A stretch of DNA of 64,000 bases from JACVRW01 sp963728495 (GCA_963728495.1 CAVSKI010000007.1:626877-690876); one strand, 5' to 3'. Shown: positions 43,221 to 51,052, counted from the first letter of the stretch. The notes: generated by a model from the letters alone, not told the origin. Made by a program: numbers and translations.

Positions 43221-44147
43221 TCAGCGCAGCGAGGCCAGGGTCAGCTCCAGGCCCTCGTCGAGATCGACCCTCGCCTCCCATCCCAGCTCCTCGCGGGCGC
43301 GCGACGTGTCGAGGTATATGCGCTGCACCTCGCCGGGACGGGCCGGGGCGTGGGCGGCCTGAAAGCCGTTGTCGGAGTGCCGGGCGAGCACGCTGACGAT
43401 GTCGAGCACGCTGGTCTCAACGCCGCGCCCGATGTTGATGGCGCCGTTCGCCTGGGCTTCGGCGGCGCGCAGGTTGGCCTCAACCACGTCCCCCACATAG
43501 ATGTAATCGCGCGTCTGCTCGCCGTCGCCGAAGATCTGTGGGGTCCTGTCCTCGAGCAGCGCGCCGCAGAAGATGGCGATCACGCCCGCCTCGCCGAGCG
43601 GGTCCTGGCGCGGGCCGAAGACATTGCCGTAGCGGAGCGAGAGTGTGTTGAGCCCGTGCAGGCGGCGAAACAGCTCGCAGTACTGCTCGGCGCAGAACTT
43701 CGAAAGGCCGTAGGGGGCCTCGGGCGCCACGGGGTGGTCCTCCGGCGCGGGCAGCACCTGACCCTCCCCGTAGATGGCCCCGCCCGTGGAGGTGTTGACG
43801 ACCCGGGCGACCTCGTGCGTCTGGGCGGCCCGCAGCACGTTGACGGTGCCCCCCACGTTGATGCCGGCGTCGTGCGCCGGGTCGGCCACCGACTTGCGTA
43901 CGTCGATCTGGGCGGCGAGGTGGAAGATCACATCGGGCTTCGCACGGCCCACGGCGTCCGAGACGGCCCGGGCGTCGCGGATGTCGAGCTCGGCCAGCTC
44001 GGCCCCGTTCTGCACGGCCGGCTCGAGGTTCTCGCGCTTGCCGGTGGAGATGTCGTCGACCACGACCACCTCGTCCCCCCGCTCGATGAGCGCATCCACA
44101 AGGTTGGAGCCGATGAAGCCGGCGCCGCCGGTTACGAGCATCTTCAT
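43221..44147 (-). CDS. UDP-glucose 4-epimerase-like SDR
   Basis: The 308-residue extended SDR has MKMLVTGGAGFIGSNLVDAL and the NAD-binding aspartates in EVVVVDDISTGKRENL. The region PDVIFHLAAQIDVRKSVADP is typical of GalE-like epimerases. The catalytic Ser/Thr is in VNTSTGGAIYGEGQVLPAPE and the YxxxK is in APYGLSKFCAEQYCELFRRL. GNVFGPRQDPLGEAGVIAIF completes the pattern. It is closest to the short UDP-glucose or UDP-GlcNAc 4-epimerases and probably feeds galactose-type precursors to glycan synthesis. It is divergent from tmk. Confidence 0.88.
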   Translation of the reverse strand: MKMLVTGGAGFIGSNLVDALIERGDEVVVVDDISTGKRENLEPAVQNGAELAELDIRDARAVSDAVGRAKPDVIFHLAAQIDVRKSVADPAHDAGINVGGTVNVLRAAQTHEVARVVNTSTGGAIYGEGQVLPAPEDHPVAPEAPYGLSKFCAEQYCELFRRLHGLNTLSLRYGNVFGPRQDPLGEAGVIAIFCGALLEDRTPQIFGDGEQTRDYIYVGDVVEANLRAAEAQANGAINIGRGVETSVLDIVSVLARHSDNGFQAAHAPARPGEVQRIYLDTSRAREELGWEARVDLDEGLELTLASLR

Positions 44148-44210
44148 AGCAGCGCCAGCCTAGTCAGCCCCTGGCGGCAGGGGCCGGTTGGATTGGTACG
44201 TTCGTGATGG

Positions 44211-44822
44211 ATGCGCGGTTTGTTCGTCACATTCGAGGGAATCGACCGATCCGGCAAAACCACGCAGGCCCGGCTCTTGTGCGAGGCGCTCGGCGCAGAG
44301 GCTCTGGGCGTGCGCGAGCCGGGCGGCACGCCGGCGGGCGAGCGTGTGCGCGACCTGCTCAAGGACGCCGCGGTGCCGCTCGGCTCGGAGGCCGAGGCGC
44401 TGCTGTTCGCCGCGGCTCGGGCCGAGCTCGTGGAGAAGGTCATCCGTCCCGCGCTGGAGGATGGGCGGGTGGTCGTTTCAGATCGCTTCCTCGACTCCTC
44501 GCTCGCGTACCAGGGCGGCGCCCGCGGGCTCGGGATCGACGAGGTGGAGGGCGTCAACCGCTTCGCCACCGGCGGTCTGGTTCCGGACCTCACCTTCCTG
44601 CTCGAGCTCGACACCGCCACCGCGGCGCGGCGCACCGGCGAGCGTGACCGCTTCGAGGACGAGGGCACCGAGCTCCAGCAGGCGGTGCTCGAGGCCTACG
44701 AGCGTCTCGTGGCCGCCGACCCCGGGCGCTGGCGGCGCCTCGACGCCACCCGCTCGCCCGAGCAGGTCCACTCCGAGGTGCTGGCCGAGGTGCAGGCTGC
44801 CCGCAGCGCAGCGCACGCATGA
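44211..44822 (+). CDS. tmk: Thymidylate kinase
   Basis: The 203-residue P-loop kinase phosphorylates dTMP to dTDP. The P loop is FVTFEGIDRSGKTTQARLLC, the DR(Y/F)-type motif is VVVSDRFLDSSLAYQGGARG, and the lid region carries the Arg in ARRTGERDRFEDEGTELQQA. The nucleotide-binding GVREPGGTPAGERVRDLLKD (Glu/Pro dTMP contacts) is conserved. The ATG at 44211 gives MRGLFVTFEGIDRSGK. Its stop overlaps the start of holB by 4 bases, the common actinobacterial arrangement. It is divergent from the galE-like gene. Confidence 0.95.
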   Translation: MRGLFVTFEGIDRSGKTTQARLLCEALGAEALGVREPGGTPAGERVRDLLKDAAVPLGSEAEALLFAAARAELVEKVIRPALEDGRVVVSDRFLDSSLAYQGGARGLGIDEVEGVNRFATGGLVPDLTFLLELDTATAARRTGERDRFEDEGTELQQAVLEAYERLVAADPGRWRRLDATRSPEQVHSEVLAEVQAARSAAHA

Positions 44823-45934
44823 CCGCTCCCCTGGCCGGCACCGAAGACCACCCTCAGGCGCGGATCGTGCTGTCCGCCGCGCTTGAGGCCGGCCCCTCCC
44901 ACGCCTATCTGTTCCACGGACCGGCCGGCACCGGCAAGCGCACCGTTGCGCGCGCCTTCGCGGCCGAGCTGCTGGCCGAGGGGGCCGACGAGCCCGACGC
45001 GGCGCGCCTGCGGGTGCAGCACGGCAGCCATCCCGACCTCACCTGGGTCCGGCCCACAGGGGCCCACGTGATGCGCGTGGAGGACATCGACGGGCCAGTG
45101 GTGAGCGCAGCCACGCGGACCCCCTTCGAGGCCCGGCGCCGGGTGTTCGTGCTCGAGCGCGTGGACACCATGAACGACGAGGTGGCCAACCGCCTGCTGA
45201 AGACGCTCGAGGACCCGGCCCACTTCGTGCACCTGATCCTTCTCACCGACGCGCTCGGGCGGGTGATCGAGACCGTGGTCTCACGCTGCCAGCCAGTGCG
45301 CTTCGACCCGTTGCCGGCCAGGCGCATCGCCGAGGCGCTGGAGGCCGAGGGCGTGCCCGGCGAGCGCGCTCAGGCCTGCGCTCGGCTCGCGCTCGGCAAC
45401 GCCGCACGGGCGCGGCTGCTGGCCTCGGCGGAGGGCGACGAGCTCCGCTCGGAAGTCGAGGCGTTTGCCGCGGCCGCGCTGGTGGGCGAGCCGGCAGAGT
45501 CCTGGAAGCCGATCCTCGACCGCGCCGAGCGAGGCCGCTCGGCAGTGGAGGAGTCGGTGGCGGCCGAGGCCCTGAAGCGCCTCGAGCTGGAGCCCAAGGG
45601 GCGTGAGCGGCGCGCGCTGGAGCGCGAGTTCGAAGATGCCGCGAAGCGCGACGGGCGCCGGGCCCGCACGGAGGTGCTCGATCTCGCACTGACCCTCACG
45701 GGCCTGGCCTTCCGCGACCTCGTCTGCCTGGCCGAGGACGCACCCGACGCCGTGCTGGGCGCCGACCACGCGGATCGGTTGGCCGAGCACGCTCGTGGTC
45801 GCGACGCGCGCCGCCTGCGCGAGGCGGTCGAGCGCTGTGAGGACGTTCGGCAGGCGCTCGAGCTGAATGTGAGCGAGGACCTGGCGCTGAGCGCGCTGGG
45901 CCTTCGCCTGGCGGCGCTCACGGGGGCGCCCTAG
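44819..45934 (+). CDS. holB: DNA polymerase III delta-prime subunit
   Basis: The 371-residue AAA+ clamp-loader subunit has a P loop at residues 34-41 (YLFHGPAGTGKRTVARAFAA) and the zinc-finger region reduced to VQHGSHPDLTWVRPTGAHVM. The Walker B-like VFVLERVDTMNDEVANRLLK, then TLEDPAHFVHLILLTDAL and the arginine-finger SRC motif in VVSRCQPVRFDPLPARRIAE are intact. It helps load the sliding clamp. Its gene overlaps tmk and is convergent with the DUF192 gene (stop codons overlap). The C-terminal helical part is longer than in enterics, as in other actinobacteria. Confidence 0.92.
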   Translation: MTAPLAGTEDHPQARIVLSAALEAGPSHAYLFHGPAGTGKRTVARAFAAELLAEGADEPDAARLRVQHGSHPDLTWVRPTGAHVMRVEDIDGPVVSAATRTPFEARRRVFVLERVDTMNDEVANRLLKTLEDPAHFVHLILLTDALGRVIETVVSRCQPVRFDPLPARRIAEALEAEGVPGERAQACARLALGNAARARLLASAEGDELRSEVEAFAAAALVGEPAESWKPILDRAERGRSAVEESVAAEALKRLELEPKGRERRALEREFEDAAKRDGRRARTEVLDLALTLTGLAFRDLVCLAEDAPDAVLGADHADRLAEHARGRDARRLREAVERCEDVRQALELNVSEDLALSALGLRLAALTGAP

Positions 45935-46539
45935 AGAGTGGGCTCGGCTACCAGGTAGTAGAAGGCCACGGCCATCAGGGCGGTGGCGACCGCCCACGCC
46001 CCGGCCCAGGCCAGTCTCTCCCTCGGCTGCATCTGCGGCCGGGCGAGCCCGAAGATCACGCCCAGCTCGAACACGACGCAGGCGGCGACGAAGGGAATCA
46101 GCCCCCACAGGCCGGTGATGGCCATGAGGATGTACACGGGCACCTGCGTGCCCGCGATCGCCCCGCCGGCCGAGAGCAGGAAGACGAAGTACTCGTTGTA
46201 GGTGTCGCGATAGATCGGCGTGCGAGGGTCGAGTGCCTCCGCGAACCTGTTGCGCTGCCCTTCCGCCATGGCCGCAATGATGCCACCCTCGCCCGCTCGG
46301 ACCTCGACTGCCGCCACGGCGTCTCGGCAGCGCGCCAGTCGCCCGGGGCGCAGACCCGCCGCAATGCGTACCACGCGCCCGCTCGAGTCGAGGAACACCA
46401 CATCGATCGCGAAGCGCATGCCGAACGTATGCACCGAGCGACAGCGCGGAAAGAGCAGGGCCCAACCGTCGGGCGGACGGCGCCGCAGGGCCAGCCCGAG
46501 CAGGCGCCGGCGGAGGCTTCTGGCGACCACGATGTCCAC
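45931..46539 (-). CDS. DUF192 domain fused to a three-span membrane domain
   Basis: From GTG 46539 the first 85 residues are a DUF192 domain (DIVVARSLRRRLLGLALRRR, then ALLFPRCRSVHTFGMRFAID and VVFLDSSGRVVRIAAGLRPG). After AVAAVEVRAGEGG the same frame continues MAEGQRNRFAEALDPRTPIY and three hydrophobic segments (VPVYILMAITGLWGLIPFVA, CVVFELGVIFGLARPQ, AVATALMAVAFYYLVAE). Normally these would be separate genes. The internal ATG at 46269 could be the true start of a separate 112-residue membrane protein if a stop has been lost. It is convergent with holB. Longer upstream readings run antisense through the tRNA and were rejected. Confidence 0.7.
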   Translation of the reverse strand: MDIVVARSLRRRLLGLALRRRPPDGWALLFPRCRSVHTFGMRFAIDVVFLDSSGRVVRIAAGLRPGRLARCRDAVAAVEVRAGEGGIIAAMAEGQRNRFAEALDPRTPIYRDTYNEYFVFLLSAGGAIAGTQVPVYILMAITGLWGLIPFVAACVVFELGVIFGLARPQMQPRERLAWAGAWAVATALMAVAFYYLVAEPTL

Positions 46540-46620
46540 TCCGGGAGAAGCCGAGGCAGGGCTACACTCGCCCCTGGAAACCATCCGCGCGCACTCGGCC
46601 AGCCGAGTGCTTGCGGCAAA

Positions 46621-46693
46621 GCCGACGTAGCTCAGTTGGTAGAGCACCTCTCTCGTAAAGAGGATGTCGCCGGTTCGAGTCCGGCCGTCGGCT
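46621..46693 (+). tRNA. tRNA-Thr (anticodon CGT)
   Basis: The 73-base gene has an acceptor stem GCCGACG / CGTCGGC, D arm GCTCAGTTGGTAGAGC, anticodon stem CCTCT / AGAGG with loop CTCGTAA (anticodon CGT), and T arm GCCGGTTCGAGTCCGGC. It has no CCA in the DNA. It reads ACG codons. Confidence 0.97.
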
Positions 46694-46696
46694 CTC

Positions 46697-46908
46697 AGTC
46701 CCCCGGCCTGGAGCGATTCGAGGCCGCGCGAGGCATCGCGACCCAGGACGGCGGCGCGGTCCCCTTCCAGCGCATCGCCGAGCTCACGTTCTAGGACATG
46801 GATGCGCTGCAGGCCGGCCTCGGATCTGAGGAGGGGCAGGCGGCCGTCAACGACATTCCCAACTTCGCCACCGGCGGCGTGACGATCTTCTTCGCCGAGA
46901 TCGACTGA
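46697..46908 (+). pseudogene. Remnant of an EthD-family gene
   Basis: Starting 3 bases after the tRNA, one frame reads SPGLERFEAARGIATQDGGA, then VPFQRIAELTF. An in-frame TAG (46792-46794) follows, and it continues DMDALQAGLGSEEGQAAVND, then IPNFATGGVTIFFAEID and TGA at 46906-46908. The middle and end match the C-terminal half of EthD-domain proteins (IAELTF...DMDALQA...GQAAV.DI.NFATGGV...FAE). The N-terminal 40-50 residues are missing, and the codon where Asp or Glu is expected has become a stop. Both truncation and nonsense indicate decay, next to a tRNA, a frequent recombination site. Confidence 0.75.
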
Positions 46909-46939
46909 CGGAGCTTGACATCGGCGCGCTGATTTGGTC

Positions 46940-46952
46940 GACTGTATCAGTC
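46940..46952. promoter_or_regulatory. Palindromic operator upstream of the TetR gene
   Basis: GACTG-TAT-CAGTC is a perfect 5+5 palindrome with flanking TTTGGTC and AAATG. It lies 16 bases before the TetR start. Sites of the form TTGACTG-N-CAGTCAA are typical TetR-family operators, so autorepression is likely. Confidence 0.65.
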
Positions 46953-46967
46953 AAATGTCTAAGTCTA

Positions 46968-47546
46968 ATGTCTAAGGTCGAAGTTCGCCCAGGCTACGCG
47001 ACCGAGCAGGCGCTCCTCGACGCCGCCGAGCGGTTGCTCATCGAGGTCGGTGCATCCGGGATCACGACACGACGGGTCGCGGAGGAGGCCGGGGCTAACC
47101 ACGGCCTGGTCCACTACTACTTCGGGTCGGTGGAGCAGCTGCTCGTGCGCGTGCTCGAGCGCTTCACCGAGCGGCTGATCGAGCGGCAACGGCAGATGTA
47201 CGCGGCGGACACGCCGTTTCTGGAGAAGTGGCGGACGGCGATGGCCTACCTCGAAGAGGATCTGCCGTACCAGAAGACCTGGTTCGAGTTGCAGGCACTG
47301 GCCTGGAACCGTCCCGAGCTACAGGACCGGCTCGTGCGGGTGCACGCCGAGTGGCGCGCCGTGCTGACCGAGGCCTTCGCTCCCGTCCACGGAGAAATGG
47401 GGCTCGAGCTGCCGCTCGAGGCGCTCGTCTCGCTCGTGTTCACGTTCAACGAGGGGATCATGCTCGAGCGGCTCTCCGGGATCGATAAGGGGCACCGAGA
47501 GCTGCTCGACTGGATCGACGACTGGCTCGAGAGGAGAACGCAATGA
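46968..47546 (+). CDS. TetR/AcrR family transcriptional regulator
   Basis: The 192-residue regulator has an N-terminal helix-turn-helix, TEQALLDAAERLLIEVGASG, then ITTRRVAEEAGANHGLVHYY and FGSVEQLLVRVLERFTERLI, the standard TetR_N pattern. The C-terminal ligand-binding domain is helical, with several Trp and Phe residues (YQKTWFELQALAWNRPELQD). The start was chosen at the second of two ATGTCTAAG copies; the first soon hits a stop. The stop overlaps the ATG of a small reading frame at 47543. It probably controls the selenium-binding-protein operon that follows and its own gene through the palindrome at 46940. Confidence 0.92.
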   Translation: MSKVEVRPGYATEQALLDAAERLLIEVGASGITTRRVAEEAGANHGLVHYYFGSVEQLLVRVLERFTERLIERQRQMYAADTPFLEKWRTAMAYLEEDLPYQKTWFELQALAWNRPELQDRLVRVHAEWRAVLTEAFAPVHGEMGLELPLEALVSLVFTFNEGIMLERLSGIDKGHRELLDWIDDWLERRTQ

Positions 47547-47635
47547 CGATAGCCGAGACGATCGGCCCGCCGCTCGAGGGCATGGGACGAAGACCACAAA
47601 CGCCGCGCCCGGGCCGCCCAACAGCCGTTTCTTGA
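47543..47635 (+). pseudogene. Short leader or remnant ORF (30 residues)
   Basis: An ATG overlapping the TetR stop begins MTIAETIGPPLEGMGRRPQT and ends at TGA 47633-47635, a few bases before the next ribosome site. The acceptable start context and coupled overlap suggest a former longer gene cut down by deletion, or a leader peptide. No domain is visible. Confidence 0.3.
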
Positions 47636-47646
47636 AAGGAGCTCCA

Positions 47647-48981
47647 ATGCACGCGCAACAGGACACGCCGGCTTCCTTCTACAGCTCGCCTCGGGAGGCC
47701 ATGCAGGCACCGCGGGAGGAGTTCGTCTACCTCGCCTGCTTGCACCGGGGTACGGGTGTCGAATCGCCCGACTTCCTCGCGGTGATCGACGCCGAGGACG
47801 GACGGATCGTGCACGAGACGCCGATGCCGAACGTCGGGGACGAGCTGCACCATTTCGGCTGGAATCGCTGCAGCTCGGCCTGCCACGGGCCCGACCGCTC
47901 GCACCTGATCGTGCCCGGCTTCCGCTCGTCGCGGATCCACATCCTGGATGTGACCTCCGATCCTCGGCAGCCCCGGATCGAGAAGGTCATCGAGCCGGAG
48001 GAGCTGGTCGAGAAGACGGGTTACACCCGCCCCCACACCGTCCACTGCATGCCGGGCGACAACGTCGTCATCAGCATGCTGGGCGACGCCGACGGCGGCG
48101 GGACGGGCGGTTTCGCGGTCCTCGACGCCCGCAACTTCGAGGTCAAGGGCCGCTGGGAGAACGGGGGCCCCAAGCCCGCGCTCGGCTACGACTTCTGGTA
48201 CCAGCCGCGCAAGAACACGCTCGTCTCGTCGGAGTTCGGCGAGCCTAACGCCTACGAGCCCGGCTTCGACATCGAAGACGTCGGGGCGGGCCGCTACGGG
48301 CAGCGGCTGCACTTCTGGGACCTGGCGGAGCGGCGGCTCGAGCAGACCCTCGACCTCGGCGAGGCCGGCCTGATCCCGTTGGAGATCCGCTGGCAGCACG
48401 ATCCCGAGGCCGATCAGGGCTTCGTCGGGGCGACGCTGGCCAGCAACATCATCCGCTTCCACCGCACGAACGGCAGCTTCCAGGCCGAACCGGTGATCGA
48501 CGTCGAGAACGTGGAGCTCGAGGGCTGGCCGCTGCCCGGCGGCGTGCCGGGGCTGATCACCGACGTGGTCCTCTCGATGGACGACCGGTTTCTCTACTTC
48601 TCGAACTGGCTGCACGGGGACCTGCGCCAGTACGACGTCTCCGACCCGGAGCACCCCAAGCTCACCGGTCGGCTGTGGCTCGGCGGGCTGCTGGGCCACG
48701 AGAGCGACGCGGGCCGCGAGCTGAGCGGCGGGCCGCAGATGATCCAGCTCTCGCTCGACGGCAGGCGCCTGTACGTCAGCAACTCGCTCTACTCGAGCTG
48801 GGACAACCAGTTCTATCCCGAGCTGCGCTCCTGGCTTCTCAAGGTGGACTGCGATCCGGGCGGCGGAATGGCCGTTGACCGCGACTTCTTCGTCGACCTC
48901 CACGACCGCCCCGGCGGCCCCGCGCGAGCCCACGAGGTCCGCCTCCAAGGCGGAGACTGCACCACGGAGATCTTCCAATGA
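47647..48981 (+). CDS. Selenium-binding protein 56 / methanethiol oxidase family
   Basis: The 444-residue beta-propeller protein (SBP56 fold) starts at ATG 47647 behind AAAGGAG. It opens with TPASFYSSPREAMQAPREEF, then VYLACLHRGTGVESPDFLAV. The family block ELHHFGWNRCSSACHGPDRS is followed by HLIVPGFRSSRIHILDV. YTRPHTVHCMPGDNVVISML, KPALGYDFWYQPRKNTLVSS and LRSWLLKVDCDPGGGMAVDR complete it. Family members oxidise methanethiol to formaldehyde, hydrogen sulfide and hydrogen peroxide. Formaldehyde release would fit the formaldehyde dehydrogenase at 34038, although that gene is 12 kb away. The gene overlaps the small membrane protein at 48978 by 4 bases. Confidence 0.93.
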   Translation: MHAQQDTPASFYSSPREAMQAPREEFVYLACLHRGTGVESPDFLAVIDAEDGRIVHETPMPNVGDELHHFGWNRCSSACHGPDRSHLIVPGFRSSRIHILDVTSDPRQPRIEKVIEPEELVEKTGYTRPHTVHCMPGDNVVISMLGDADGGGTGGFAVLDARNFEVKGRWENGGPKPALGYDFWYQPRKNTLVSSEFGEPNAYEPGFDIEDVGAGRYGQRLHFWDLAERRLEQTLDLGEAGLIPLEIRWQHDPEADQGFVGATLASNIIRFHRTNGSFQAEPVIDVENVELEGWPLPGGVPGLITDVVLSMDDRFLYFSNWLHGDLRQYDVSDPEHPKLTGRLWLGGLLGHESDAGRELSGGPQMIQLSLDGRRLYVSNSLYSSWDNQFYPELRSWLLKVDCDPGGGMAVDRDFFVDLHDRPGGPARAHEVRLQGGDCTTEIFQ

Positions 48982-49211
48982 GCGCCACCCTCGCTCACGT
49001 CGGAGGCCTCCCGATCGAAGAGACACTCGGGTCCCTCGGCCCCGCTCTACTCGTGGGGCTCGGGGTGGCATGGGCGAACCTTCGCGCCCGCCTCCGTCGG
49101 GGGGGCTCTCGCAATCGCACACGCCGGACCCGAACGCGGCCGCGGGACGCGGTGTCCACGCTCAGCAGGCCGGCACCCGACACGCGTGAGGGGCCCGGGC
49201 GATGGCTTTAG
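48978..49211 (+). CDS. Small one-span membrane protein of the SBP56 operon
   Basis: The 77-residue protein begins MSATLAHVGGLPIEETLGSL, then GPALLVGLGVAWANLRARLR, one hydrophobic segment with a Gly-rich face. A basic, Arg/Thr-rich tail follows. Translation is coupled at both ends: ATG overlaps the SBP56 stop, and the RidA ATG lies inside its last codons. Function unknown. Small membrane proteins next to SBP56 genes could tether the enzyme or help copper delivery (inference). Confidence 0.55.
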   Translation: MSATLAHVGGLPIEETLGSLGPALLVGLGVAWANLRARLRRGGSRNRTRRTRTRPRDAVSTLSRPAPDTREGPGRWL

Positions 49212-49588
49212 CGCGGAAGCTGATCTCATCCGGCTCCCCTTGGGAATCGACATTCGGGTACTCAAGGGCGGTTCGCGTGGGCGATCAGGTCTTCGTGGGG
49301 GGAACGGTCGGGAGGAACCTTGACGGCACCGCGGCCACAGGCCCCTATGCTCAGGCCCGGCGGGCCCTGGAGATCATCGGAACCGCTCTGACCGAGGCGG
49401 GCGGCAGTCTCGACGACGTCGTCCGCACCCGCATCTTTGTCACCGACTTCGGGGACTTCGACGAGATCGCCCGTGCCCACAGGGAGGTCTTCGGGGAGAT
49501 CCGTCCTGCCACCAGCATGGTGCAGACCTCGGCACTGATCGAGCCCGCGTACGTCCTGGAGATCGAGGCAGACGCAGTGATCGGCTAG
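49202..49588 (+). CDS. RidA/YjgF family protein
   Basis: This 128-residue trimeric deaminase-like protein has the family pattern PWESTFGYSRAVRVGDQVFV, GGTVGRNLDGTAATGPYAQA and RRALEIIGTALTEAGGSLDD. The C-terminal part is VVRTRIFVTDFGDFDEIARA and GEIRPATSMVQTSALIEPAY. The conserved RPA(T/R) site arginine is in EIRPATSMV. It hydrolyses reactive enamine/imine intermediates; in this operon it may detoxify by-products. Its start overlaps the previous gene by 10 bases, so it is the last gene of the unit, followed by a convergent universal-stress gene. Confidence 0.9.
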   Translation: MALARKLISSGSPWESTFGYSRAVRVGDQVFVGGTVGRNLDGTAATGPYAQARRALEIIGTALTEAGGSLDDVVRTRIFVTDFGDFDEIARAHREVFGEIRPATSMVQTSALIEPAYVLEIEADAVIG

Positions 49589-49616
49589 GGCGCGGGTGCG
49601 GGGGGAACGAAGCCGC

Positions 49617-50042
49617 TCACCCGCTGTCCTCGCTCACGGGCACGGCGCTGCGGCGGCGCAGGCGTCGCCGGGCCCAGCGCCCGAGCCCGGCCGCGCGCGG
49701 GTCGGCCAACACGATCCTTTCGGCTCCCACCTCGGCGGCGCGGCCGGCGATCGCGTCGGCGGCGCCGAGCCCCGGGTAGCCGAGCACGTGCAGGTCAACC
49801 GACGGGTCGTCATCGACGGCGAGGCGAGCCTTCACGAGCTCGGACTCGGCCAGCTCGCGCTGAATGCCGTTCCACATCACCGAGCGCATGTCGCAGCAGC
49901 GCACGTGCTCGGGCTCCACCGGGGCCAGGGCGACCACCGACAGGCGGCCTCCGAACCGGCGCGCGACCCGTGCGGCCTCGCGCAGCGATGCGCTGCCTCG
50001 AGCGCTGTCCCCGTAGACGACCAGTGTGTGCGCCTGGGCCAT
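49617..50042 (-). CDS. UspA-like universal stress protein
   Basis: This 141-residue alpha/beta protein starts MAQAHTLVVYGDSARGSASL. The C-terminal nucleotide-binding strand-loop appears as AEVGAERIVLADPRAAGLGR, then WARRRLRRRSAVPVSEDSG. The usual G-x2-G-x9-G(S/T) ATP motif is not clean (ADPRAAGLGRW), so it may not bind ATP. It has one Cys pair (VRCCDMRSVMW). It is convergent with the RidA gene and divergent from the VTT protein gene at 50079, with 36 bases between the starts. Confidence 0.65.
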   Translation of the reverse strand: MAQAHTLVVYGDSARGSASLREAARVARRFGGRLSVVALAPVEPEHVRCCDMRSVMWNGIQRELAESELVKARLAVDDDPSVDLHVLGYPGLGAADAIAGRAAEVGAERIVLADPRAAGLGRWARRRLRRRSAVPVSEDSG

Positions 50043-50078
50043 CTCGATCACTGTACGGGGTGGCACTACCCTCGGAGG

Positions 50079-50756
50079 ATGGACTCGAGCGGCGCCGGCC
50101 TACCGTCTGCCAGCCGCCGCACGGTCATACGCCGGGTGGTGGCCTACGGCACCGTCTTGGCCGTCGTTTTCGGCGTGGCCTTGCTCACCGGATCGCTCCC
50201 CTCGCCCGACGAGGTGCGCGACTGGGCCGAGGGTCTGGGGGACCTCGCCTATGTGGCCTTCGTCCCGCTCTTCGTCCTGGCCAACTTCGTGATCGCCTGG
50301 GGGATTCTCGCCGGCGCCGCGGGCCTGCTGTTCGGCACCGCCGTGGGCACTCCTCTGGCGCTGGCCGGAGTCACTGCGGCCGCGTTGGCTCAGATGTTCG
50401 TCAGTCGCCGGCTTGCCGCCGGACATCACGGCTCGCTGATTCCCCAGCGGATGCGGGCCGTGGAGGACTTTCTCACCAGCCACGGCACCGTTGCGGTGAT
50501 GGAGTCGCGCATCGTGCCCCTGCTGCCCTACGGCGTGGTCAACTTCAGCGCCGGCCTGACCACACTGCGCTTTCGCGAGATGGCCCTCGGAACCGCGGTT
50601 GGCGCGATCCCCAAGGTCTTCGCCTACACGGCACTGGGCGGCACGCTGACCGATCTCGGCTCTCCCGAGAGCTTCGTTGCGCTCGGCCTGATCGTGGCGC
50701 TCGCCCTCGCCGGCGCTCTGCTCGTCCGTCGTCGGCTCGCCACCGGCCCGGCGTGA
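50079..50756 (+). CDS. VTT/TVP38-family (DedA-like) membrane protein
   Basis: The 225-residue protein has about six hydrophobic segments and the VTT domain motif: LAYVAFVPLFVLANFVIAWG, then GILAGAAGLLFGTAVGTPLA. After RMRAVEDFLTSHGTVAVMES comes RIVPLLPYGVVNFSAGLTTL, with the family Arg-x-x-P(L/F) and NF.AG motifs. These proteins are lipid scramblase- or transporter-like membrane proteins with roles in membrane homeostasis. The ATG at 50079 follows TCGGAGG. The stop overlaps the GTG of the next gene (GTGA), so the two form an operon. Confidence 0.85.
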   Translation: MDSSGAGLPSASRRTVIRRVVAYGTVLAVVFGVALLTGSLPSPDEVRDWAEGLGDLAYVAFVPLFVLANFVIAWGILAGAAGLLFGTAVGTPLALAGVTAAALAQMFVSRRLAAGHHGSLIPQRMRAVEDFLTSHGTVAVMESRIVPLLPYGVVNFSAGLTTLRFREMALGTAVGAIPKVFAYTALGGTLTDLGSPESFVALGLIVALALAGALLVRRRLATGPA

Positions 50757-51052
50757 GCTACTTCACCGCGGTCCGCCTCTATTCGCTCGCCGAGGTGTGC
50801 GTGTTCGCGACTCTGCTCGTGGTGGCGATCGGGAACCTCGACGAGAGCCTGGGACTCGTCCTGGGCTGGACGCACGGGGTCGGCTGGATCCTGCTGTGCC
50901 TGCTCGTGGCCTACGGGTGCCGCCGGGGCACGTTTCCCTGGCCGCTGCTCGCGGCCACGGTATCGCCCCTGGGACCGGTCGGCTGCACCGCGGGAATCGA
51001 GTATCTGGCCCGGCGGCGGGTGCCGCGCGCTAGGTCTGAGGTCCCGGGCTGA
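50753..51052 (+). CDS. DUF3817 family integral membrane protein
   Basis: The 99-residue protein is read from GTG. It has three hydrophobic segments in the DUF3817 layout, VSYFTAVRLYSLAEVCVFAT, then LLVVAIGNLDESLGLVLGWT and HGVGWILLCLLVAYGCRRGT, with the conserved Glu after LAE and the GW.HG motif. Function is unknown; it is often found near lipid and membrane genes in actinobacteria. Its end overlaps the convergent gene at 51030 by 23 bases. Confidence 0.8.
   Translation: MSYFTAVRLYSLAEVCVFATLLVVAIGNLDESLGLVLGWTHGVGWILLCLLVAYGCRRGTFPWPLLAATVSPLGPVGCTAGIEYLARRRVPRARSEVPG

Noticed and set aside
46540..46647. Longer start for the DUF192 gene reading through the tRNA-Thr gene
   Set aside because: That reading uses antisense tRNA sequence; the DUF192 domain begins near 46539.
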